From NCBI GenBank assembly GCA_007126415.1, contig SLBH01000371.1, positions 1-7,165 of the forward strand: a stretch of 7,165 bases of DNA, read 5' to 3'. Positions within the stretch are counted from its first letter, which is position 1. Each line of letters begins with the position of its first letter. This document shows, piece after piece, positions 1-6,600 of the stretch. Made by a program: the position numbers and the translations under genes. The DNA comes from Spirochaetales bacterium (GTDB lineage: Bacteria; Spirochaetota; Spirochaetia; DSM-27196; SLAA01). Below the pieces are notes generated by a model, which was not told the origin of the DNA, ran no database searches, and saw nothing but the letters and a program-made list of their open reading frames with translations.

Positions 1-222
1 CTCGGCGCGCACAAAGCCGTCACCCTGTGAGCCGATGCTGCTTTCAGGACCGCCCTCATCGGCGGCTTCGAGTTCCACGCCACCGGAGGACCCGAAGAGA
101 TCCTGGAAATCCGGTACATCGCCATCGCCGCCGGACGAGCCGGTCCCGAGTAGCTCCGCTACGTCGGGATCGATCTCGCCGCTGAACTCATCGGGTTGTT
201 GTGCCTTTGGGTCGGAAGCCAT
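1..222 (-). CDS. Hypothetical acidic Gly/Ser-rich protein, N-terminal part (runs off left edge)
   Basis: The minus strand is open for 74 codons from an ATG at 222-220 to position 1 with no stop, so only the N-terminus is in the window. I do not recognise the protein. The visible part is strongly acidic and rich in Gly, Ser and Pro. It has two short hydrophobic-acidic motifs, IDPDVAELLG near residues 17-26 and VPDFQDLFG near 36-44, separated by glycine-rich linker. There is no signal peptide or membrane segment, so a cytoplasmic protein with a disordered N-terminal tail ahead of a later domain is likely. The ribosome binding site is weak: a GGA four bases before the ATG. The gene lies 54 bases downstream of the tRNA-Ala gene on the same strand with no clear terminator between, so it may be co-transcribed with the tRNA. 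The overlapping plus-strand reading frame has a low-complexity Ser/Pro composition and looks like a shadow. Confidence 0.6.
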   Translation of the reverse strand, partial: MASDPKAQQPDEFSGEIDPDVAELLGTGSSGGDGDVPDFQDLFGSSGGVELEAADEGGPESSIGSQGDGFVRAE

Positions 223-276
223 AGGATCCGTTCTTGGGCGACGTCATCTTACGAGTTCCGCCGCGGAAGCGTGTGA

Positions 277-350
277 TGGAGGTGACGGGACTCGAACCCG
301 TGACCTCTTGAATGCCATTCAAGCGCTCTAGCCACCTGAGCTACACCCCC
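277..350 (-). tRNA. tRNA-Ala, anticodon GGC
   Basis: The minus strand folds into a complete 74-nt cloverleaf. The acceptor stem GGGGGTG (350-344) pairs with CACCTCC (284-278). The D-stem is GCTC/GAGC with a 9-nt loop, the anticodon stem is CTTGA/TCAAG, the variable loop has 5 nt, and the T-arm is ACGGG-TTCGAGT-CCCGT. The anticodon loop ATGGCAT places GGC at positions 34-36, reading the alanine codons GCC and GCU. Base pair 3-70 is G-U and base 73 is A; G3-U70 is the classic identity element for alanyl-tRNA synthetase and confirms the assignment independently of the anticodon. The 3' CCA is not encoded (TCA follows the discriminator A), so it must be added by a nucleotidyltransferase. Confidence 0.97.
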
Positions 351-366
351 ACGCAATGGTGCCCAT

Positions 367-395
367 AAGATACGCGAAGGGCCGAGCCCTGTCAA
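367..395 (-). promoter_or_regulatory. Sigma70-type promoter of the tRNA-Ala gene
   Basis: On the minus strand there is a perfect -35 box TTGACA (395-390), a 17-bp spacer and a -10 box TATCTT (372-367). The expected start of transcription is near position 360, which gives a leader of about 10 nt before the mature tRNA 5' end at 350; RNase P would remove it. The bases just after the -10 box (ATGGGC) are fairly GC-rich, as in many stable-RNA promoters under stringent control, but that control is an inference. The promoter sits 34 bases beyond the stop codon of the upstream small gene. Confidence 0.87.
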
Positions 396-428
396 TACGT
401 CGCGTACGTAGTCGTCGCGTCCGCAGTG

Positions 429-710
429 CTACCCGATCGCTACCGCTCGCTTGCGTACCTCGTCGCTTTCGTCGCTCGCGTCGCTTTCGTCGTCGCACGG
501 TGGCGATCCCGGTATCAGGTAGCCGGTTCGAACGCAGGCTTCAAAAAGGTGGCGACTGATGTATTCGGTAGATTCGCGGCAGAAATCTTCGTAGAAGCTC
601 GCGATCATGATCTGATACCCGTGGTCGCGCTCTCCGATCACGCGGATATAGGTCTCTATCTCGCTAACGCCCTTGACGCGGTACCAGTGTTCAGATTGTT
701 GCATAATCAT
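429..710 (-). CDS. Small protein of unknown function, about 91-93 residues
   Basis: This is a complete minus-strand gene from an ATG at 710 to TAG at 431-429. I do not recognise the family. Residues 1 to about 68 look like a compact domain: an aromatic start (SEHWYRV), alternating hydrophobic residues (ETYIRVIG, YQIMIASFY), then a helix-like part with two cysteines and the ending ACVRTGYLIP. This is an alpha/beta pattern without a signal peptide or membrane segment. The last 25 residues are a charged low-complexity tail with a DESDAS/DESDEV repeat. Two starts are possible. A strong Shine-Dalgarno (GGGAGGA, 719-713) lies only 3 nt from the first ATG but 9 nt from a second in-frame ATG at 704-702; the second has the better spacing and would give 91 residues. 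The gene diverges from the addBA-like operon across a short gap, which could mean shared control, but no functional link is shown. It is preferred over the overlapping plus-strand frame because of its ribosome binding site and balanced composition. Confidence 0.68.
   Translation of the reverse strand: MIMQQSEHWYRVKGVSEIETYIRVIGERDHGYQIMIASFYEDFCRESTEYISRHLFEACVRTGYLIPGSPPCDDESDASDESDEVRKRAVAIG
461..492 (-). repeat. Two-copy 18-bp-period direct repeat inside the small gene
   Basis: The plus-strand string CGTCGCTTTCGTCG occurs at 461-474 and again at 479-492, an offset of 18 bp. In the coding (minus) frame it gives the acidic DESDAS/DESDEV tail. The period is a multiple of three, so gain or loss of a unit would keep the frame. 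The flanking sequence is also rich in CGTCG/TCGTC words. Confidence 0.7.
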
Positions 711-763
711 GATCCTCCCGACTGTTTTATTTTCGGCATCACTGCTACCATTGTTTACGTATC
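711..763. other. Divergent intergenic gap between the small gene and the repair operon
   Basis: This 53-bp gap is noticeably richer in A+T than its surroundings (for example GTTTTATTTTC at 724-734) and must carry, or lie next to, the 5' control signals of both divergent genes. The small gene's ribosome binding site lies in it. I could not find a convincing -35/-10 pair with normal spacing in either direction, so promoters for the two genes remain unplaced. No clear operator-type inverted repeat is visible. Confidence 0.4.
713..719 (-). promoter_or_regulatory. Ribosome binding site of the small divergent gene
   Basis: The minus strand reads GGGAGGA at 719-713, an excellent match to the anti-Shine-Dalgarno complement. 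Counting from the GGAGG core, it is 3 nt from the ATG at 710 and 9 nt from the in-frame ATG at 704. The spacing favours the second ATG as the true start. Confidence 0.75.
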
Positions 764-3628
764 GTGAATAACTCAGCTACCGACTCGACCTCGAACCTTC
801 CGTTGCTGTACGCCGAACTCAGCCGCTTTCTTATGGAGCAGGATCTGCGCATGGTGTTTCCCTCCGAGGTAAGCGCCGGGTGGTGGCGACGTGCAGCGGC
901 GGTGCATAGCGGCGGTGCGGTGCGTTCCGAGCGGTTTATCTCCTGGGATCGCTTCAAGGAAGCGACATTTGAGAGGCGCCGTCGCGAGCGCCCGTCGAAC
1001 AACATCCTGCGTATGTTATTCGCGAACGATCTGCTCGAGCGTAACCGGCGCGACCAGCAGGGCGCATTGTTCGAGCGCTTCATCTCGCCGGAGTACCGCG
1101 AGAGCTCGCCGGCATTCGCCTCCGCGATCGTTTCTCTATTGCCCACGCTTGAGTTGCTGCTCGAGCGTCTCGACCGAGTAGATGCAACTACGAGCCCGCC
1201 GGAAGCAGCGGGCCGGCGCGCATTGTTTACCGATCTGCGCCTGTTGCACGCGGAGTACCGCGCGTTTCTCGAGCGTCACGGTCTCTTTGAACCCGCGTAT
1301 CTCAAGGCCGAGGAGCGCATGCCGGAAGGCCGGCACCTGCTTGTCTGTCCGGAGGCTCTCGAGGACTTTGCGGAGTTCGCCGACCCGGTCGCGCGCATGA
1401 GCTCGGTTGAGGTCTACCCCGTGCCGGGATCGCTTGGACCGTGTACGTTGTGGCGTTTTGAGAACTCGGTGCAGGAGATCCAGGCGGCGGTGTCACAGCT
1501 CGAGGAGTTGCTGGACGCCGGTGTGCCGCAAAGCGATATCGCGATCACGGTATGCGAAGACGAGCGCTACCTCACCGAACTCTTTTCGCGGGCCGCGCTA
1601 CGCGAGGTACCGCTTCAGGCACGCTACGGAGGACCTCTCACGGAGCTCGCCGGCGGGCGCCTCATGCTCAGGATAGAAGAACTCGGTGCCGCGTCGTTCG
1701 CGGTCTCGGAGCTCGGGAGCCTGTTGCTAGACCAAGCGCTACCGGTCCGTGATCGCGAGCTCGCCAAGCGTGTGGTTGAGCTCGGCGTGCGTCACGGGTG
1801 TATTGGGGGAGACCCTCCGGGTGGACCCGGCGCCTGGGAGCGCGCGTTCTCCAACGGCGACGTCGGGAGAGGCGCCGCCGGCGCAAACACCGCTGGAGCG
1901 AACACAGCCGGTGGAAACACCGCCGGAGGGGCTCGGCAGGAAGCGCGATACTTTCGTACGCTTCGCTCTGCGGTGAGCGAGGTGCGACGCGCCGAGAGCT
2001 TCTCGGCGCTTCGCACCGCGTTGAACAAGTTCCTGAACGCTTTTCTCGACACCGATTCCTGGGACGAGGAAGGCAAGCGCACGCTGCAGTGGGCACAGGA
2101 TCTCGTTGCGGAGTTGCGTGATATCGAGCGGGAGTTGTCGCTTGTCGTCGGCAATCCGTGGCGGGTGTTTCTGCGCTTGCTGCAGACGCGCCGGTACGTA
2201 CCGCTGCGGCGTCCGGCCGCGATCCCGGTGTACCTGTATCGTGTCGGCGCCGGCATCGCGCCGCGCTATCATTTCGTGCTCGGCGCGTCGCAGCAGGCGA
2301 CTCGTGTCTCGGTGGATCCGTTTGGGTACCTGAGCGCCGATCTGAAAGACGATCTCGAGCTGCCGGAGCACGACATCACCGAGGATGTGCTGCGGCTGTT
2401 CAGTCACTCAGGTTCCGAGCTGTGGATGAGTTTTGCGGTGGAGTCGTTCGGCGGCCGGCGGCTTACGCCGCCGTTGTTTCTGCGTGAGGGGCGCGTGCGG
2501 GAACCGACCGCCGAGATGCGAACCGGTTGGGCCGAGCTCGATTGCTACCGAACTGAACTGCAGGCGGTGGTCGACGGGCGCGCCGCCGCGCGGCTGTACC
2601 GCCGGCAGCACGCAGGACTGAGTGCGGCAGCGGTTTCCGGGTGCGGTGAAGGTGGGTGCGAACTCGATGAAGGCCCCATCTCCGACGACGGGCTTCGGCG
2701 TCGTGTGCACGAGCGCCTTAGGCGTGACGACGAGTTGCGGTTGTCGAGCACGCACCTGCAGTCGTACGCCGCCTGCCCGTTTGAGTTTTTGATACGGCAC
2801 GGCGTCGGGGTCCGCCGGGTTGAGTATCAAGCCGCGCCGGAAGCGCCGGTTGAGATCGGAACGTTATACCACACCGCGCTCGAGCGGCTCTGTCGCGAAA
2901 TCAAGGCAGCCGACGCGTGCATTCGTGTCGAGCACCGCCCTCGGTACCAAGAGCTGCTCAGCAACGTGATAGCGACCGTGGTAGAGCGCGATCTACCGCG
3001 TGATACCGGCATAGCGTCCGCGTTCGTTCCGGCGCTGCGAATGCGGATGGCACGGCAGCTTGCTCTGTTCCTCGACGGTCTTCTTGACCGCTTCCGCGAC
3101 CACGCGATTCTCGAGACCGAAGCTTGGCGAGTTGCGCCGGTGCAAGCGGCGTTCGTCGAGACCGACGCGGAGGAAGAACGCGGTGCCGAGGCCGTGGGGT
3201 TCATCGGTAAGCTTGATCTTATCCTCCAGCGGCCCGCAGACGGTGCGACCATCGTGCTCGACTATAAGCTCGGTGCAACACCCAAGAAGCGCGATTTGCT
3301 CGCGTTGCTCGATGAGCAGCCGCAGACGGCACCGGCGTTCCAGATGGCGGTGTACGCCGAGCTGCTCGAGCACACTCAGCCGCCGTTCGGAGCGGCCCTG
3401 TACTACAGTATCAAGGACAATCGCTTCAGCGCCGCGCTCGGCGACGACCACGCCGGCGCCTGGGTGAAACGGAATCAGCTCGCGGCGATCTCGGGCGCGG
3501 TGTGTGCGCATGCACGCGAAATCGCCGACCGCATAGCGGCCGGCCGCTATGAAGAGAATCTTCTGCAGGACTCGTGTGCGGGTTGCGAGGCACGCGCGAT
3601 CTGCCGGCGCAAGTTTTATATTCGGTAG
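764..3628 (+). CDS. addB: AddB/RexB-like subunit: inactive-helicase plus PD-(D/E)XK nuclease with Fe-S cysteines
   Basis: This 954-residue protein is the likely AddB/RexB partner of the downstream AddA-like helicase. In that family the heterodimer processes double-strand DNA ends, and AddB supplies a nuclease and a Chi-scanning, helicase-like scaffold. The nuclease half shows the RecB-type signature in order: GTLYH with H703, GKLD with D818, DYK with D833 and K835, and QMAVY with Q860 and Y864. Four cysteines, C671 (YAACPFEF), C938, C941 and C947, have the spacing C-X266-C-X2-C-X5-C. This matches the AddB iron-sulfur cluster that staples the nuclease domain. The N-terminal half has no GxxxxGK(S/T) P-loop, so it is probably not an ATPase, as in RexB-type subunits. 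At 954 residues it is shorter than Bacillus AddB (about 1160). A low-complexity Ala-Gly-Asn-Thr linker lies at about 372-390. The start used is GTG at 764, without an obvious ribosome binding site; ATG at 833 or 851 is possible. The family call is firm; the symbol is by similarity of architecture and context. Confidence 0.9.
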   Translation: MNNSATDSTSNLPLLYAELSRFLMEQDLRMVFPSEVSAGWWRRAAAVHSGGAVRSERFISWDRFKEATFERRRRERPSNNILRMLFANDLLERNRRDQQGALFERFISPEYRESSPAFASAIVSLLPTLELLLERLDRVDATTSPPEAAGRRALFTDLRLLHAEYRAFLERHGLFEPAYLKAEERMPEGRHLLVCPEALEDFAEFADPVARMSSVEVYPVPGSLGPCTLWRFENSVQEIQAAVSQLEELLDAGVPQSDIAITVCEDERYLTELFSRAALREVPLQARYGGPLTELAGGRLMLRIEELGAASFAVSELGSLLLDQALPVRDRELAKRVVELGVRHGCIGGDPPGGPGAWERAFSNGDVGRGAAGANTAGANTAGGNTAGGARQEARYFRTLRSAVSEVRRAESFSALRTALNKFLNAFLDTDSWDEEGKRTLQWAQDLVAELRDIERELSLVVGNPWRVFLRLLQTRRYVPLRRPAAIPVYLYRVGAGIAPRYHFVLGASQQATRVSVDPFGYLSADLKDDLELPEHDITEDVLRLFSHSGSELWMSFAVESFGGRRLTPPLFLREGRVREPTAEMRTGWAELDCYRTELQAVVDGRAAARLYRRQHAGLSAAAVSGCGEGGCELDEGPISDDGLRRRVHERLRRDDELRLSSTHLQSYAACPFEFLIRHGVGVRRVEYQAAPEAPVEIGTLYHTALERLCREIKAADACIRVEHRPRYQELLSNVIATVVERDLPRDTGIASAFVPALRMRMARQLALFLDGLLDRFRDHAILETEAWRVAPVQAAFVETDAEEERGAEAVGFIGKLDLILQRPADGATIVLDYKLGATPKKRDLLALLDEQPQTAPAFQMAVYAELLEHTQPPFGAALYYSIKDNRFSAALGDDHAGAWVKRNQLAAISGAVCAHAREIADRIAAGRYEENLLQDSCAGCEARAICRRKFYIR
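1877..1933 (+). repeat. 15-bp in-frame minisatellite in the addB-like gene
   Basis: Three 15-bp units (1877-1891, 1892-1906, 1907-1921) and a partial fourth (1922-1933) encode AGANT, AGANT, AGGNT and AGGA (residues 372-390). The copies differ at several bases, so this is a degenerate repeat. Its period is five codons, so unit number could change without a frameshift. The encoded stretch looks like a flexible linker between ordered parts of the protein. Confidence 0.85.
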
Positions 3629-3632
3629 AGGA
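3627..3632 (+). promoter_or_regulatory. Ribosome binding site of the addA-like gene
   Basis: AGAGGA lies 8 nt before the ATG at 3641 and overlaps the TAG stop codon (3626-3628) of the upstream gene. The site supports ATG 3641 as the start. With a 12-nt intergenic gap, it suggests translational coupling of the two subunits. Confidence 0.75.
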
Positions 3633-3640
3633 CGGTAGTC

Positions 3641-6600
3641 ATGAACACGCATGCCGGCGGCGAAACCGGCGAAACCGGCGAAACCGGCGCACCCGGCGAA
3701 AGCGCCACAAGCGCCGCAAGCCAATCGGGCGATTCGCAGAATGCCGGCCGGGCCCGCTTCGACGCCCACCAGCTGGCGGCGATCTCGGAGCGCCGAAATG
3801 CGGTGGTTTCGGCCGGGGCCGGAAGCGGAAAGACCGCGGTCTTGACCGAACGCTACTGTCGGTTGGTGGCGGAAGAAAGAATTGCGGTAGACCGCATCTT
3901 GACCCTAACCTTCACGCGCAAGGCGGCGGCCGAGATGCACGAGCGCATCTACCGCCGTCTCGCGGAGCTCGATGCTCCGTTTGTGCAGGAACAGCTGGGG
4001 CGTTTCGATCGCGCCGAGATCTCGACGCTCGACAGCTTCTGCGGCCGAGTCGTGCGCTCGCGCGCTGCGCTGTTCGGTGTAGCGCCGAGTTTTACGGTGG
4101 ACGAGCGCGAGCACGAGCGTGTCGCGCGCCGCGTTGCGCTCCAGTTCCTCGGCGCATATCGGGATGACGGGGCGCTCACGCGCTTTCTCGCCGACAACGG
4201 TTTCGAGGCGGTGCTTGAAAACGGGCTTGTTCGTCTCGCCCAGGAAGCGATAACCGTCGCTCGTCCGGTGAGCTTCGAGGAGACCTTTCACAAGCAGGCG
4301 ACCCGGCTGTTTTGGGCCGCGTCGGAGATTTTGCAGTCGATGGAGGAGAAGCGAGCGCTTGTGAGCGAGGCGAGCGCCGAGGGCGACGCGTGGTTGGGCG
4401 CCATGCAAGCGGCGCTCGAGGAGCTTGAGATTCCCGCACCTCAAGAACTCGAGGCGGTCTCTGAGCGCGTCGCCGCCGGCGTGCTGTCGCTCGAGCAGTT
4501 GCACCAAAGCGGTCGGGAGACCTCCGCGCTGCTTAACCCCACCCTCGAGTTTCTAGGGTCCATAGACCTACGCAGAGGAAGCCGGAGCAAAGAAGCGGTC
4601 GTGAACGCCAAACAGGAGCTCAAGGTCGCGCGCGACGAGCTCCGACCTAAGCTTCGCAGCATCTGCTTCAGTTTGTCGGCGCTCGAGGAGCAGCACCGCT
4701 TGTTTGAGCTCCTCGGTGAGTTTCAGGAACGCGTGCTCGCCGCACGCCGTCTCTCGGGCGTGCTTACCTACCATGACGTCGTGGTGATGGCGATCGAGCT
4801 ACTGCGCCGCGAACCGGAGCTGAGGCGATTTTACAAGCAGCAGTTCGATCAGATCATGATCGACGAGTTTCAGGACAACAATCAGCTACAGAAAGAGCTT
4901 CTGTATCTGCTTGCCGAGCATCGGTCGCTCGAGAGCGACCGCATTCCGGGGCCTGCGGAGCTCATGTCCGACAAACTGTTTTTTGTCGGCGACGCCAAGC
5001 AGTCGATCTATCGATTTCGTGGTGCCGACGTTTCGGTGTTCCGGGGGCTTTCCGAGGAACTCGCGGAGCAGTCCGGAGTGCCGCTCACGCTCGAGGCGAA
5101 CTACCGCACGGATCCCGGACTCGTAGAGTTCTTCAACCGCGCCTTCGACGCGGTGTTTCCGGAGCCACGCGAGTTGTACGAGCCTCAGTTCCTGCCGATT
5201 CGCCCGCGTGAGCCGTTTGGGCATTCCGAGCCGGCGCACGCGAAGCCCTCGGTGACGGTAGCGTATCTCGACAATACCGCCGAGCCGGACCCCAACGATG
5301 AGCTCGACGGACCGGCCGCAGAGGCCTCCGCCGAGGAGGCGTACTATGTCGCTCGCTACCTTGCGGAGATCGTCGGTGAGGAGCGGCTTGCGCTCAACAG
5401 CCGCGACGGCGTGCGTTCGCTACGCTACGAGGACTGCGCGATTCTCCTGCGATCAACCGGCAATCAGATGCAGTTCGAGCGGATGCTACGGCTCTTCGGC
5501 GTCCCGTACACCGCGAGCGGCATGCGCAGTTTGTTTCTCGACGCTCCGGCCTATGACCTCTACAGCGTCCTGCAGTTGTGCGTACATCCCGAAGACCGTG
5601 AAGCCTACGCCGCGGTGCTCAGATCTCCGTTTACGGGGCTCTCGGATCACGCGCTTCTTGAGGTTCTGCTCGATGATGAGCCCGCGTTCGGACGGCGGAG
5701 TTTCGCGGCTGAGCGAGATCAGGAGCGCTACGAGGCCGCCGCGGCTCGCCTCGCTGAGTTGCAACGCCTCGCGGATCGCGTGCCGGTCGAGACGCTCCTC
5801 GAGACGGTGTGGTTTGATCACGGCTACCGCTACACAGTGCTGAAAAGCACCGCGCACCATGCTTACCTCGAGTACTATCGCTATCTGTTTGAGCTCGCTG
5901 CCACACCTCCCGGCCAGACGCTCGAGGAGTTTCTCGTGCGCATGCGCGAGAATCTCGGCGAGTTCAAGCGCCTCGCGGAACTCGATGTATTGCTCGAGGA
6001 GCAAACCGGCGTGCGCATTATGTCGATCCATGCCGCCAAAGGGCTTGAGTTCCCGGTTGTGGTGTTGGCGGATGCCGGGAATACCGGCCGCGGGAACCAC
6101 CCCGGCGGTCGACCGTACTACGCCTCGGACGAGTACGGCGTATGCGTGAACCTCAAACCGGCGCCCGACGAGGAACGCGTCTCGAACTACTTCTATCTCG
6201 AAGGCAGAGACGAGGAAGACCGCAAAGCCGACGCCGAGCTGCGGCGGCTGTTGTACGTTGCGCTCACGCGCGCGGAGGCTCATCTGCTCGTCAGCGGGGT
6301 ACTGCACAGGAACAATCGCAAGCCCGAGAGCTGCCATCTCTCGATGCTGCTGTCGGCCCTCGGGATTGATGCCGCCGCGCCGGGCGCCGCATCGCCGCCG
6401 GGCGCGGCTCCTGAGCTCCCCCAAGCGGTGCGGTTCTGCCTCGAGGCAATTGAACCGGTCGGCGACCGCGCGATGCGCGAGGGGGGCAGGCGGCGTTCCG
6501 GGCGTACGCACCTGAAGGCGCTCGAGAGCGACGCGTTACGGCTGCTCGCGCGTGATCCGGTGCGCTATGAGTGGTCGGCAACCGAACTCAACGCGCTCTT

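Noticed and set aside
256..268. Inverted repeat TTCCGC-C-GCGGAA as a possible terminator after the tRNA
   Set aside because: Only about 5 bp with a 3-nt loop can form, and no T-run follows in the direction of tRNA transcription.
35..331. 98-codon plus-strand frame over the acidic gene and the tRNA
   Set aside because: It is Ser/Pro low-complexity and reads through the antisense of a structured tRNA. The minus-strand reading explains the region better.
699..730. TTGCAT ... TTTTAT as a promoter for the addB-like gene
   Set aside because: The spacer is 20 bp and both hexamers match the consensus poorly, so it is not called.
1877..1933. Possible CRISPR-like array from the regular repeats in the addB-like gene
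   Set aside because: The units are contiguous 15-bp copies without spacers and lie in frame inside a conserved gene, so this is a coding minisatellite.
2993..3769. 258-codon minus-strand frame spanning the addB/addA junction
   Set aside because: It runs antisense through the AddB nuclease motifs and the 9-bp repeat (giving an AGFAGFAG string). It is a compositional shadow.
3574..4167. 197-codon plus-strand frame overlapping the start of the addA-like gene
   Set aside because: It is a different frame from the one carrying Walker A, with a very Arg-rich, repeat-derived N-terminus. The addA frame with its ribosome binding site explains the region.
5486..6511. 341-codon open frame on the minus strand inside the addA-like gene
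   Set aside because: It lies wholly antisense to a frame with all SF1 helicase motifs. Its Arg/Ala/His-rich composition is typical of a GC-rich antisense shadow, and it shows no recognisable domain.
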